Part shown: piece by piece, positions 52,273 to 61,453 of the stretch
How positions within the stretch are numbered: position 1 is the stretch's first letter
Layout: each line of letters starts with the position of its first letter
Assembly: GCF_043196875.1 (NCBI RefSeq)
Contig: NZ_JBEBMX010000005.1
Coordinates: 124,001-188,000 of the forward strand
DNA length: 64,000 nucleotides
Direction: 5' to 3'
Origin: Saccharospirillum sp043196875
GTDB taxonomy: Bacteria; Pseudomonadota; Gammaproteobacteria; Pseudomonadales; Natronospirillaceae
Program-made: the position numbers and the translations under genes
Notes under the pieces: model-generated
Told to the model about the DNA's origin: nothing
Seen by the model: the letters and a program-made list of their open reading frames with translations, nothing else
Database searches by the model: none

Positions 52273-52868
52273 CGCTGAGTTTTTTAGCACCGATTTTGAT
52301 CTACACCTTCAGCGTTTCGGTGACGCCGGGGCCAAACAATTTAATGGTGACTGCTTCGGGTGTGAACTTTGGATACTGGCGCACCTTGCCGCATATCACC
52401 GGGATTTTTGTGGGCTTTTTTACCCTCAATATTTTAGTGGCGGCTGGCATAGGCGCCGTCTTGTTGGCCATTCCGCAACTGCACTGGGCGCTAAAAATCG
52501 CCGGCTCGGCCTACTTGCTGTGGTTGGCGTGGAACATCGCCACGGCTGGTGGTCTTGGCAAGACAGCCGACGGCGAAGCCAAGCCGATGCGCTGGTGGCA
52601 GGCGGCGCTGTTTCAGGTCATTAACCCCAAGGCCTGGGCCATGGCGCTTACCGGCATTGCGGCGTTCAGTCTGTCGGGCGATGACTACTGGCCGAGTGCT
52701 TTGGCAGTGGCTTCGATGTTTGCACTGGTGACCTATCCCAGTTGCAGCCTTTGGGCTTTGCTGGGGATGCAACTGCGCCGCGCGTTGCAGGACGAACGCA
52801 AGCGGCGCTGGTTCAACGGCGTGCTCGGTGCGCTGACGGCCTTGAGTGTGGTGTTTATTCTTTTATAA
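52260..52868 (+). CDS. LysE/RhtB family exporter
   Basis: 202 residues with six membrane helices. VSVTPGPNNLMVTASGVNFG and VINPKAWAMALTGIAAF are the LysE signatures. The ATG lies within the end of phzF (13-base overlap), so they are coupled. With AlaX, PhzF and MocR it suggests removal of a toxic or wrong amino acid by editing, conversion and export (inference). A strong hairpin terminator follows. Confidence 0.9.
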   Translation: MDVLTLSFLAPILIYTFSVSVTPGPNNLMVTASGVNFGYWRTLPHITGIFVGFFTLNILVAAGIGAVLLAIPQLHWALKIAGSAYLLWLAWNIATAGGLGKTADGEAKPMRWWQAALFQVINPKAWAMALTGIAAFSLSGDDYWPSALAVASMFALVTYPSCSLWALLGMQLRRALQDERKRRWFNGVLGALTALSVVFILL

Positions 52869-52878
52869 AACGTTCTGA

Positions 52879-52951
52879 CCTTCTGCCCGCAACGGCGACG
52901 TTCACCCTCCCGGCATCCCTGCCAACAACGTCGCCGGGCGGAAGGTTTTTT
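52879..52951 (+). terminator. rho-independent terminator after lysE
   Basis: A long stem joins CCTTCTGCCCG and CGGCGACGTT (52879-52902) to AACGTCGCCGGGCGGAAGG (52927-52945), with a small bulge and a 24-base loop, followed by TTTTTT (52946-52951). It ends the alaX-phzF-lysE transcript. Confidence 0.7.
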
Positions 52952-53048
52952 CAGCCTTGGATAAGAGTGCCGGACTCCTTGGAGTGACCACTGACAGCGT
53001 TAGGGCGAAGTCATCCAATCATAGAACTAAATGTTCTAATTTCCTGGA

Positions 53049-53077
53049 TTGTCATTCCATTATCGTTTATTTACTCT
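53049..53077 (+). promoter_or_regulatory. candidate sigma-70 promoter for cysPTWA
   Basis: TTGTCA (53049-53054) and TACTCT (53072-53077) are 17 bases apart, about 40 bases before the cysP start, in an AT-rich stretch. Such operons are usually activated by CysB, which binds upstream of a weak -35; a CysB site cannot be defined by eye. Confidence 0.35.
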
Positions 53078-53117
53078 GGCCGCCATCTTAATAACCGCCT
53101 GTTTTTAAGGAGTACTG

Positions 53118-54125
53118 ATGGTCCGGTTAATCGCTTCCGTTTCTGCTTTGGCTGTGAGTTTGACGTTGGCTACTGCGCCGGCTCAGGCCGAAGATTCCCG
53201 CGAAATTCTCAACACCTCTTACGACATCGCCCGTGAGCTCTTTGCCGCGGTCAACCCGAAATTTATCGACTGGTGGCAAGCCGAGCAGGGCGAAACCGTC
53301 AGCGTGAAACAATCGCACGGCGGTTCTTCCACTCAGGCGCGTTCCATCATGCAAGGCCTGCGTGCCGATGTAGTGACCTTTAACCAGGTTACCGACGTGA
53401 ATGTGTTGGCCGAAGCTGGACTGGTCGCTGACGACTGGCAGGCGCAGTACCCGAACAATGCGTCGCCTTATTATTCGACGACCGCTTTCCTGGTGCGCAA
53501 AGGCAACCCCAAAAACATCGAAAGCTGGGATGACCTGGCGGCCGATGGCGTCGAGCTGGTGTTTCCGAATCCGAAAACCTCGGGCAACGGTCGTTACACC
53601 TATCTGGCGGCCTGGGGTTATGCCGATCGCGCCTTTGATGGTGACGAAGCTCAGATTGAAGACTTTATGAAAAGCTTCCTCGGCAACGTCGAAGTGTTCG
53701 ACACCGGCGGCCGTGGCGCGACCACGACCTTTGTTGAGCGCGGTATCGGTGATGTGCTGATCACCTTTGAATCGGAAGTGAACAACATCCGTAACGAATA
53801 CGGCGTTGATGACTACGAAGTGGTGGTACCGCCGGTCAGCATCCTGGCTGAATTCCCGGTCGCGGTCGTAGAAGATTACGCCGAGCGTAACGGCAACCTC
53901 GACTTGGCGCGTGGCTACCTCGACTACCTCTACACCGTCGAAGCCCAGCGTCTGTTGGCCGGCTTTAATTACCGCGTCAACGACCAGAGCGTCGCTGCTG
54001 AATTCAGCGACCGTTTCCCGGAAGCCGAATTGCTGCGGGTGGAAGACATCTTCGGTAGCTGGCCGCAAGCGATGGAAACGCACTTTGCCAGCGGCGCCAA
54101 ACTGGATCAGTTGCAACGTCGATGA
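53118..54125 (+). CDS. cysP: sulfate/thiosulfate-binding periplasmic protein CysP
   Basis: 335 residues. Signal peptide to about residue 24 (ATAPAQA then EDSRE). The mature protein has SYDIARELFAAVNPKF, QSHGGSSTQARSIMQGL, DVVTFNQVTDVNVL and FDTGGRGATTTFVERG, which match CysP more closely than Sbp. It binds thiosulfate and sulfate for CysTWA. AAGGAG lies just ahead of ATG 53118. First gene of a tightly coupled four-gene operon. Confidence 0.95.
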   Translation: MVRLIASVSALAVSLTLATAPAQAEDSREILNTSYDIARELFAAVNPKFIDWWQAEQGETVSVKQSHGGSSTQARSIMQGLRADVVTFNQVTDVNVLAEAGLVADDWQAQYPNNASPYYSTTAFLVRKGNPKNIESWDDLAADGVELVFPNPKTSGNGRYTYLAAWGYADRAFDGDEAQIEDFMKSFLGNVEVFDTGGRGATTTFVERGIGDVLITFESEVNNIRNEYGVDDYEVVVPPVSILAEFPVAVVEDYAERNGNLDLARGYLDYLYTVEAQRLLAGFNYRVNDQSVAAEFSDRFPEAELLRVEDIFGSWPQAMETHFASGAKLDQLQRR

Positions 54126-54976
54126 CCACCGCTCGTTTCACCTTGTCACGCCAACGCCGGGTTCTGCCCGGCTTTGGTCTTTCACTCGGCGTCTCCCTGA
54201 CTTTTATTTCGCTGATTCTGCTGCTGCCTTTGACCAGTCTGGTCGGGCAGTTGTCGCAGTTAAGCTGGTCGCAATATTGGTTCCTGATTACCGATCCGCG
54301 CATCGTTGCCAGCTACAGCGTTACCGTTGGTGCGGCGGCCGTGGCGTGCATCTTTAACGCGGCCTTTGGTCTGCTGATGGCCTGGGTGCTGGTGCGTTAC
54401 GACTTTCCCGGTAAGCGTCTGGTCGATGCCTTAATGGATTTGCCCTTTGCACTGCCGACGGCGGTCGCCGGTATTACTCTGGCGACGCTCTATTCCAGCA
54501 ACGGCTGGATTGGTTCTTTACTGGAACCGACCGGCATTTCCATCGCCTACACCTGGGTCGGCATTGCCTTGGCGATGGCCTTCACCAGCATTCCTTTTGT
54601 GGTGCGCACCGTGCAGCCGGTACTGGAAGATTTGCCGGTGGAAATTGATGAAGCCGCGGTCAGTCTGGGGGCCAAAGACGGCCATGCCTTTCGGCGCGTT
54701 ATCTTGCCGCATCTGTGGCCGGCGCTGGTGACCGGCACCGGTCTGGCCTTTGTGCGTTCTCTGGGTGAGTTCGGCGCAGTGATTTTTATTGCCGGCGGCA
54801 AACCTTACGAGACCGAAATCACGTCGCTGATGATTTTTGTCCGCTTGCAGGAATACGACTACGCCGGTGCCTCGGCCGTGGCGTCCATCGTCTTGGCGAC
54901 ATCCTTATTGCTGTTGCTGGTAATTAATGTCTGGCAGGGCCGCTTTATTAAACGCCTGCACGGAGGTCGCGGCTGA
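54122..54976 (+). CDS. cysT: sulfate/thiosulfate ABC permease CysT
   Basis: 284 residues with six membrane helices. MDLPFALPTAVAGITLATLY and the ATPase-docking loop EIDEAAVSLGAKDGHAFRRV are diagnostic. It forms the channel with CysW. The ATG overlaps the cysP stop and the stop overlaps the cysW ATG, so the operon is translationally coupled. Also called cysU. Confidence 0.96.
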   Translation: MTTARFTLSRQRRVLPGFGLSLGVSLTFISLILLLPLTSLVGQLSQLSWSQYWFLITDPRIVASYSVTVGAAAVACIFNAAFGLLMAWVLVRYDFPGKRLVDALMDLPFALPTAVAGITLATLYSSNGWIGSLLEPTGISIAYTWVGIALAMAFTSIPFVVRTVQPVLEDLPVEIDEAAVSLGAKDGHAFRRVILPHLWPALVTGTGLAFVRSLGEFGAVIFIAGGKPYETEITSLMIFVRLQEYDYAGASAVASIVLATSLLLLLVINVWQGRFIKRLHGGRG

Positions 54977-55803
54977 TGATTCGCATTGGTGATGCGCCTT
55001 TAGTGCGCAGAATTTTAATCGGCTCCGCCCTGGCATTAACCGGGCTGTTTCTGGTGTCGCCGCTGGTGGCGATTTTTGCCCAGGCGTTTGCGCGTGGTGT
55101 CGACATTTATTGGCACAATCTCAGTGATCAATACACTCTGGCCGCCATCGGTTTGACCTTGATGGTCTCGGCTTTAACGGTGCCGATCAATCTGCTGTTC
55201 GGTGTCTTTCTGGCCTGGCTGGTGACGCGCTTTGAATTTCCCGGCCGGCGTTTATTGCAGACTCTGATCGATATTCCTTTTGCCGTTTCGCCGGTCGTCG
55301 CTGGCTTGGTTTATCTGTTGCTCTATGGTCGCAATGGCTGGCTCGGTGGCTGGCTGGACGCCAACGACATTCAGATTATGTTTGCCTGGCCGGGCATAGT
55401 CTTAGTGACCCTGTTCGTTACCTGTCCTTTTGTGGCGCGTGAATTAATTCCGCTGATGCAGGCCCAGGGTTCTCGCGAAGAGGAAGCCGCGGTTACCTTG
55501 GGCGCGTCCGGCTGGACGGTTTTTCGTCGCGTCACCTTGCCGAATATCCGTGGCGCTTTGCTGTACGGCGTGATTTTGACCAACGCTCGTGCAGTCGGCG
55601 AATTCGGCGCGGTCTCGGTGGTTGCCGGTGCCATTCGCGGTGAGACCAATACCTTGCCGTTGCAGGTTGAACAGCTGTATCAGGATTACAACACTGTCGG
55701 TGCCTTCACCAGTGCGTCCTTGTTGGCGCTGATGGCACTGCTGACGCTGGCCGCCAAGGCCATGCTGGACAGGCGCGCGGAGCGCCGGGAGAAACACTCA
55801 TGA
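54976..55803 (+). CDS. cysW: sulfate/thiosulfate ABC permease CysW
   Basis: 275 residues with six membrane helices. LIDIPFAVSPVVAGLVYLLL, the docking loop EEEAAVTLGASGWTVFRRVT and ARAVGEFGAVSVVAGAIRGE are CysW motifs. It is the second permease subunit. Start shares its A with the cysT stop; the stop overlaps cysA (ATGA). Confidence 0.96.
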   Translation: MIRIGDAPLVRRILIGSALALTGLFLVSPLVAIFAQAFARGVDIYWHNLSDQYTLAAIGLTLMVSALTVPINLLFGVFLAWLVTRFEFPGRRLLQTLIDIPFAVSPVVAGLVYLLLYGRNGWLGGWLDANDIQIMFAWPGIVLVTLFVTCPFVARELIPLMQAQGSREEEAAVTLGASGWTVFRRVTLPNIRGALLYGVILTNARAVGEFGAVSVVAGAIRGETNTLPLQVEQLYQDYNTVGAFTSASLLALMALLTLAAKAMLDRRAERREKHS

Positions 55804-56885
55804 GCATCCGTATTGAACAGGTTGCCAAAAGCTTTGGCCGCACTCAGGCGCTGGAGCCGATTAACCTGGATATTGCCGAAGGCGAACTGATCGGTTTGCT
55901 GGGCCCGTCCGGTTCCGGCAAGACCACCTTGCTGCGCATCATCGCTGGCTTGGAACAGGCCGATGGCGGTCGCATTCATTTTGGCGAGCGTGAAGTTACC
56001 CAGCTGCATGTGCGTGATCGACGCATCGGTTTTGTGTTTCAGCATTACGCCCTGTTCCGTCATATGACGGTGTTTGAAAACGTCGCCTTTGGTCTGCGCG
56101 CCTTGCCGAGAAGCGAACGTCCATCCAAGGCGGAAATTCATGCGCGGGTGACGCAATTATTGGAAATGGTTCGGCTCAATGATTTTGCCGAACGTTTTCC
56201 GGCGCAGTTATCCGGCGGTCAACAACAGCGTGTTGCCTTGGCGCGTGCGTTGGCACTGAAACCAGACGTGCTGTTGTTGGATGAACCTTTCGGTGCGCTC
56301 GATGCCAAGGTGCGTCAGGAACTGCGGCGCTGGTTGCGGCATCTGCACGAAGAACTGAATTTCACCAGCGTGTTTGTGACCCACGATCAGGAAGAAGCCC
56401 TGGAATTGTCCGACCGCGTCGTGGTGATGAGCAACGGTCGTATTGAACAGATTGCCACTCCCGATGAGCTGTACCGGCAACCGGCGAACCGTTTTGTGTT
56501 TGAATTTTTAGGCGATGTGAATCGTCTGGAAGGCGAAGTGCGCGACGGTGTGTTGACCTGCGGCGATGCGCATCTGGATGTCGCTGATTTGGCCGACGGT
56601 CGTCAGGAAGTATTGTTGCGTCCGCACGAAATTTCCCTGGCGGCTGAGCCCAGCGCGCAGTCCCATCTGCCGGTCACGGTAACCGCCATTGTTCCGGTCG
56701 GTGCCGAGGTGCGGCTGGAACTGGAAGCCGATTGGCTGGTGGAACCCTGGCTGGCGACCATCAGCCATGCCGATTTTGAGCGTTTAGGTGTGCAGCGTGG
56801 CAAACGCCTTTTTGCGACGGTGACTCAGTGGCATCGTTTCGATACCGAGGCCACGCAGCAGCCGCAGGCCGTGGCGTTAAGCTGA
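55800..56885 (+). CDS. cysA: sulfate/thiosulfate ABC ATP-binding protein CysA
   Basis: 361 residues. Walker A GPSGSGKTTLL (about 35-45), signature LSGGQQQRVALARALA (about 135) and Walker B VLLLDEPFGALDAK; the C-terminal TOBE-like domain starts near 240 with VLLRPHEISL. It drives sulfate and thiosulfate uptake for cysteine synthesis. Last gene of cysPTWA, followed by a hairpin. Confidence 0.97.
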   Translation: MSIRIEQVAKSFGRTQALEPINLDIAEGELIGLLGPSGSGKTTLLRIIAGLEQADGGRIHFGEREVTQLHVRDRRIGFVFQHYALFRHMTVFENVAFGLRALPRSERPSKAEIHARVTQLLEMVRLNDFAERFPAQLSGGQQQRVALARALALKPDVLLLDEPFGALDAKVRQELRRWLRHLHEELNFTSVFVTHDQEEALELSDRVVVMSNGRIEQIATPDELYRQPANRFVFEFLGDVNRLEGEVRDGVLTCGDAHLDVADLADGRQEVLLRPHEISLAAEPSAQSHLPVTVTAIVPVGAEVRLELEADWLVEPWLATISHADFERLGVQRGKRLFATVTQWHRFDTEATQQPQAVALS

Positions 56886-56892
56886 TAAACGA

Positions 56893-56920
56893 GGTTCGCC
56901 GGTTTGCTGACCGGCGAACC
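56893..56920. terminator. bidirectional hairpin after cysA
   Basis: GGTTCGCCGGT (56893-56903) pairs perfectly with ACCGGCGAACC (56910-56920) over a six-base loop. It lies between the converging cysA and phosphorylase genes. There is no T-run, so it may act as a bidirectional stop or an RNA end protector. Confidence 0.5.
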
Positions 56921-56934
56921 CTGAGCCGCCTCGG

Positions 56935-58680
56935 TTAAGCGTTTCTAACCGGTACTAGCCAAACCACCTGATAGGGCGCCAGCGCCAACTCCTCATTGGC
57001 GGCGACGTGCTGTTCGCTGATCAGATCGAAGTAAGTCCAGGCTTCTTGCGATGGCAGCAGTCGAGTCAGGTCCAGGGTGCGCGGCACGGCGGTGACGTTG
57101 AAGATGCCGTAGACGCGACTGTCGTCTGCATCGCGGCGCAGAATAAAAAACGCCGAATCCAGATCCACCACCCGCTGGCGAGCTTCAGGATGAAACGCCG
57201 GCTGTTCACCCCGCAATTTAATGCGCCGCGCCAGTTCCTGGCTGACGATATAGGACGGATGTCGCTCGTCGGTCATCACCTCATTCAGCTCATTCCACTG
57301 CCAGGTTTTGCGATTGATTGAACGCAAGCGCCCGGTGCGTTCAACGCCGGCCAAGTCGTTCGGTGAACCGATCAAACTCTGCAAATAAAAACCGGGAATG
57401 CCCTGCAGGCTCATCATCAAAGTTTGCGAACACAGAAAACGTTCCACCTGCCACTGGTCGGCACCGGTGCGGGTGCCTTTAAGCGCGTCGAAATAACTGA
57501 TGTTGATTTCGTAAGGACTGTCTTTGCCGTTGGGGTTGGCTTTCATGCTGACGTAGCCGCCGAACTGGTGCATGCAGTCGAGCAGACTTTGAATTTCATA
57601 GGCCGGCAAAATGCCTTCGAGCGCGCGCAGGCCGATGCCGTCGTGACTGGCGGTGAAATTCAGGTAAGTGCAGTGCGGAGGTGGCGGTGCCAGTGTCATC
57701 GCCCAGTTGGTCAGCAGGTCGGCGTTGCCGCGGTTCAGGGTATAGAGCACCAGCGGCGGCAGCGCGAACTGATAGACCATCGAGGCTTCATCGCCCTCGC
57801 CGAAATAGGACAGGTTTTCCTCGTGCGGCACATTGGTTTCGGTGACCAATATGACCCAGGGCGCAACGGCATCGACGATGTCGCGCATCAGTTTAACGAT
57901 CTCATGGGTTTCCGGCAGATGAATGCAGGAAGTGCCCAAGCGCTTCCATAAAAACGCCACCGCATCGAGCCGTACTAAGCGAGCACCTTTTGACAGATAG
58001 AACAAAAACACATCCATCATCGCCAGCAGCACATCGGGGTTTTCGTAATTCAGGTCGATCTGGTCTTCGCTAAAAGTTGCCCAGACATGACGAGTGCCAC
58101 GGTGCGTATTGATGGGTGCGGCTAATGGCGAAGAACGCGGTCGGGTGACCATGGAAACGTCGGTAGCGGGGTCGAGATCGATAAAGTAATTGCAGCCCGG
58201 TTCCTGGTTTTGAATGTACTCAATAAACCAGAGGTTTTCGCGCGAGCAATGGTTCAAAACCAGATCGAACATAATGCCGAAACGGCGCGCTAAGGCATCG
58301 ATATGATCCCATTGGCCGACGGTATCGCGCACCTGTTTAAAGTCGATGACCGAAAAGCCGTCGTCAGAGCTGTAGGGATAAAAGGGCAGTAAATGGATGT
58401 TGCTGATCAGGCTGGGATAGAAGGCTTCCAGAAAGCGTTCCAATTGCAATAGGCCCGGTTCATCGCGATTGCGAATGGCATCGCCGTAGGTAATCAGCAG
58501 ATTGTCGGTTTCATCCCAGTTTGCGCTGCGGGTGTGATGGTAAATAGCGCTCTGATAACGATTCAATAAACCCATCAATTGATCGGTCACCGCCGGGGCG
58601 CGTTGTGCACCGTACAGCAACGTCATACGCTGCTCGGCTGATTCTCGAAAAGCCGCCAGACGGGCCTCGGCTTCTGTCAT
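56935..58680 (-). CDS. GH13_18 sugar phosphorylase (glucosylglycerate/sucrose type)
   Basis: 581 residues. It has the GH13 barrel motifs of the phosphorylase subfamily: LLPFYPYSSDDGFSVIDF, nucleophile Asp in ARLVRLDAVAFLWK, acid/base Glu in VILVTETNVPH and TASHDGIGLR. This subfamily includes sucrose phosphorylase and glucosylglycerate phosphorylase (E. coli YcjM); the text is closer to the latter in my reading. It splits the glycosidic bond with phosphate to give glucose-1-phosphate. GGGAG precedes ATG 58680. No partner sugar transporter is next to it. Confidence 0.88.
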   Translation of the reverse strand: MTEAEARLAAFRESAEQRMTLLYGAQRAPAVTDQLMGLLNRYQSAIYHHTRSANWDETDNLLITYGDAIRNRDEPGLLQLERFLEAFYPSLISNIHLLPFYPYSSDDGFSVIDFKQVRDTVGQWDHIDALARRFGIMFDLVLNHCSRENLWFIEYIQNQEPGCNYFIDLDPATDVSMVTRPRSSPLAAPINTHRGTRHVWATFSEDQIDLNYENPDVLLAMMDVFLFYLSKGARLVRLDAVAFLWKRLGTSCIHLPETHEIVKLMRDIVDAVAPWVILVTETNVPHEENLSYFGEGDEASMVYQFALPPLVLYTLNRGNADLLTNWAMTLAPPPPHCTYLNFTASHDGIGLRALEGILPAYEIQSLLDCMHQFGGYVSMKANPNGKDSPYEINISYFDALKGTRTGADQWQVERFLCSQTLMMSLQGIPGFYLQSLIGSPNDLAGVERTGRLRSINRKTWQWNELNEVMTDERHPSYIVSQELARRIKLRGEQPAFHPEARQRVVDLDSAFFILRRDADDSRVYGIFNVTAVPRTLDLTRLLPSQEAWTYFDLISEQHVAANEELALAPYQVVWLVPVRNA

Positions 58681-58934
58681 GTTAGTCTCCCTAACCTGAT
58701 GTATGATGATCACAATTGAAGTAACGCACCATCCTGGTGCCATGCTTCATATTGGTGCAACAATATTAGTGTAAGGACAGTTCCAACCCCAGACCGCCAT
58801 TGGCGCGCCAAAGCGGTGCAGGGCTGTACAGCTGACCCCAGCTACGCCGGTTATATCGCAAACAACGCGCCACAATTGCGGGTGGTCAGTTAATTGCTTA
58901 GAACTGAAGACAAAGCAGAAATAGAGGATAGGAA
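58681..58934. other. divergent promoter region phosphorylase / galU
   Basis: 254 bases with no supported gene. It holds ATATTG-GTGCAA-CAATAT (58749-58766), a 6+6+6 inverted repeat, and GCACC-ATCCT-GGTGC (58726-58740). Either could be an operator; no known factor can be named. The galU ribosome site (AGAGGATAGGAA) is at 58923-58934. Confidence 0.4.
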
Positions 58935-59783
58935 ATGATTCGCAAATGTATGTTCCCCGTTGGCGGCTACGGAACGCGTTTTCTGCCGGCAACCAAGGCG
59001 CTGCCCAAGGAAATGCTGCCGATCGTCAATAAGCCCCTGGTGCAATATGGGGTTGAAGAGGCCATCGAAGCAGGCTTGAACGAAATCGGCTTTGTGACTG
59101 GTCGTGGCAAACGCGCCATTGCCGACCATTTTGATATTTCCTATGAGCTGGAACACCAGATCAATGGTTCCAACAAGGAAGAGTTTCTCAAATCGATTCG
59201 TCATGTGATGGATGAGGGCATTTTCTCGTTCACGCGCCAAAAAGAAATGAAAGGTCTGGGTCATGCCATTCTTTGCGGCGAAACTCTGATCGGCAACGAA
59301 CCTTTCGGTGTCATCCTGGCTGACGACCTCTGTTTGCCCGAGCCTGAAGAAACCACGGAAAACGTCCTGGCGCAGATGGTCAAAGTCTTCAATCAATTCC
59401 GTTGCAGCATCGTTGCGGTGATGGAAGTACCCGAAGATGAGATCCACAAATACGGTGTGATCGACGGCGAAGAAATGAAAGACGGTCTCTACCGCGTAAA
59501 AAGCATGGTGGAAAAACCCAAGAAGGAAGACGCACCTTCTAATCTGGCGGTCATTGGTCGCTATATTCTGACGCCCGACATTTTTGAAATTCTGCGCAAT
59601 ACGCCGCCGGGCAAGAACGACGAAGTTCAGTTGACCGATGCCTTGATGACCCAGGCCCAGGATGGAGTGGTCATGGCCTATCGGCTGAAAGGCAAACGCT
59701 TTGACTGCGGTTCTGTTGAAGGCTTTGTCGACGCCACCAACTACTGCTACGAAAACCTCTACAAAAAAGGTCTGTTGACCTGA
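58935..59783 (+). CDS. galU: UTP--glucose-1-phosphate uridylyltransferase
   Basis: 282 residues. The nucleotidyltransferase motif GYGTRFLPATKALPKEMLPI at about 9-28, NKPLVQYGVEEAIEAG, VILADDLCL and GKRFDCGSVEGFVDATN are diagnostic. It makes UDP-glucose from glucose-1-phosphate and UTP for envelope and storage sugars. The adjacent divergent phosphorylase can supply glucose-1-phosphate, so the pairing may be functional (inference). A terminator follows. Confidence 0.96.
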   Translation: MIRKCMFPVGGYGTRFLPATKALPKEMLPIVNKPLVQYGVEEAIEAGLNEIGFVTGRGKRAIADHFDISYELEHQINGSNKEEFLKSIRHVMDEGIFSFTRQKEMKGLGHAILCGETLIGNEPFGVILADDLCLPEPEETTENVLAQMVKVFNQFRCSIVAVMEVPEDEIHKYGVIDGEEMKDGLYRVKSMVEKPKKEDAPSNLAVIGRYILTPDIFEILRNTPPGKNDEVQLTDALMTQAQDGVVMAYRLKGKRFDCGSVEGFVDATNYCYENLYKKGLLT

Positions 59784-59792
59784 TCAAAGCTC

Positions 59793-59820
59793 AGCCCGGG
59801 TCGTTCTGACCCGGGCTTTG
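59793..59820 (+). terminator. terminator hairpin after galU
   Basis: AGCCCGGGTC (59793-59802) pairs perfectly with GACCCGGGCT (59808-59817) over a five-base loop, followed by a short TTGTTC. Confidence 0.75.
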
Positions 59821-59846
59821 TTCGACCTATTTTTCGGAACACTTCT

Positions 59847-60311
59847 ATGTCTGATATTGAGATTCGCGATGGCGGTCTGGAGCATCCGGCCGTTGTTGAA
59901 CTCCTGGCTGCGCATCTGGCGGGCATGGCTGAACACTCACCGCCGGAAAGCGTGCATGCACTCGATTTGAGTGCACTGCAACAACCGAATATTCAGTTTT
60001 GGACGGCCTGGCGTGACGATCAATTGCTTGGCTGTGCGGCTTTGAAAGCACTGGACGAGACGCATGGCGAATTGAAGTCCATGCGTACCGATCCGCGCTT
60101 TTTACGGCAGGGCATTGCCCGCGCTTTGCTACAGCACGCTTTGGATCAGGCGCGCACCAAAGGCATGCAACGCATCAGTCTGGAAACCGGCTCAATGGAC
60201 GCCTTTTTGCCGGCGCGACGGATGTACGAAGCCGTGGGTTTTAAATACACCGATCCGTTCGCCGATTACCAGCCGGACCCGCATTCGGTTTTCATGACCT
60301 TGACATTCTAG
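59847..60311 (+). CDS. GNAT family N-acetyltransferase
   Basis: 154 residues. The acetyl-CoA motif A region reads LKSMRTDPRFLRQGIARALL (about 75-94), with ALDQARTKGMQRISLETGS and FLPARRMYEAVGF after it. Cytosolic transfer of acetyl from acetyl-CoA to an unknown amine. It follows the galU terminator and is probably transcribed from its own promoter. Confidence 0.92.
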   Translation: MSDIEIRDGGLEHPAVVELLAAHLAGMAEHSPPESVHALDLSALQQPNIQFWTAWRDDQLLGCAALKALDETHGELKSMRTDPRFLRQGIARALLQHALDQARTKGMQRISLETGSMDAFLPARRMYEAVGFKYTDPFADYQPDPHSVFMTLTF

Positions 60312-60376
60312 AGCCGTCGATTGGCAGCATGCTCTGCTAGTCTGTCAGCTTTGCTGTGGGTGCGGAGTAGGTTGCC

Positions 60377-61417
60377 ATGTTTCGACCTGTTGTGATCAGT
60401 TGTTTATCGTTCGGGCTTTTAGCGCCGGTTCTGGCCGAGTCTCCCACCGAATCCATTCATCTTGCTGCTGCTCGCTTTAATAATCTTTATACCCTTCAGG
60501 TTGCTCAGTCCGGCGAACTGATTCTGGCGGAAAGTTTTAATGGTGCCCGACTCGATCAGCCGGCCAATATCAAGTCGGCGTCCAAGTCGTTAATGTCAGC
60601 GCTGGTTGGCATCGCTATTGAACGCGGTGTGCTCGACAGTACTGATCAGCTCATTGCGCCGTTATTGAGTGATCAATTGCCAGCCGATCCGGATCCGCGT
60701 TTGCAGCAGATCACCATCGGACATCTGTTATCGATGCAGGCGGGATTGGAGCGCACCTCCGGCCGCAACTATGGTAACTGGGTCAGCAGCAGGAACTGGG
60801 TGCAAAACGCTCTGGCGCGTCCGTTCGATGCCGAGCCGGGTGGTCGCATGCAATATTCCACCGGCAGTACGCACTTATTGTCGGCTATTCTCACTCGTGA
60901 AACCGGTCGTCCGACCGATGAACTGGCCAACGAATGGTTGGCGCCGGCTGGCATCCGCATAGTCAGTTGGTTGCGCGATCCGCAAGGTATTCCACTGGGT
61001 GGTAATCAGGTCAGTATGACGCCGGCGTCATTGCTCGCCTTTGGTGAACTCTATCGTCGTGGTGGTCGGGCAATGGACGGCACTCAGGTGGTTTCACAGC
61101 AGTGGATTGATGCCAGCTGGCAGCCTTATACCCGCTCGCGCTACACCGGCGATGGCTATGGTTATGGCTGGTTTCTGCGTGATTTTGACGGCTACGACGG
61201 CTACTACGGTTGGGGATACGGCGGGCAGATGGTCTATGTATTGCCGGAGTTGGAGCTGACCATCGCCATCACCTCCAACCCCGATACGCCAGCCGGCCGC
61301 AGCGGTTATCGTGGCCAGTTGCATCGTCTGGTAGAGCGCGAAATTGTACCCTTGGCAGAGCAACGCCTGGCCGCTATTGATTCCGGTTTGATGGTTGCCG
61401 CTCAGCAAGTTGAGTAA
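60377..61417 (+). CDS. serine hydrolase, beta-lactamase class C-like
   Basis: 346 residues. Signal peptide to about residue 20 (LLAPVLA then ESP). The active serine is in SASKS (SxxK, about 68-71), the second motif is YST (in GGRMQYSTGSTH, about 160) and a third-motif candidate is YGWGYGGQM near 280. These are periplasmic esterases, peptidases or beta-lactamase relatives; the YST in place of YxN makes true beta-lactamase activity unlikely. GGAG lies ahead of ATG 60377. Confidence 0.9.
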   Translation: MFRPVVISCLSFGLLAPVLAESPTESIHLAAARFNNLYTLQVAQSGELILAESFNGARLDQPANIKSASKSLMSALVGIAIERGVLDSTDQLIAPLLSDQLPADPDPRLQQITIGHLLSMQAGLERTSGRNYGNWVSSRNWVQNALARPFDAEPGGRMQYSTGSTHLLSAILTRETGRPTDELANEWLAPAGIRIVSWLRDPQGIPLGGNQVSMTPASLLAFGELYRRGGRAMDGTQVVSQQWIDASWQPYTRSRYTGDGYGYGWFLRDFDGYDGYYGWGYGGQMVYVLPELELTIAITSNPDTPAGRSGYRGQLHRLVEREIVPLAEQRLAAIDSGLMVAAQQVE

Positions 61418-61453
61418 ACTGCGCTGTCTTTTGTCGATGTTAAGAGGCCTGTC

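Noticed and set aside
58747..58992. 81-residue minus-strand frame across the galU start
   Set aside because: Overlaps the galU ribosome site and start, with no family likeness.
60377..61417. True beta-lactamase resistance gene
   Set aside because: Only the SxxK motif is classical; the YST second motif and lack of a clear KTG fit the broader serine hydrolase group.
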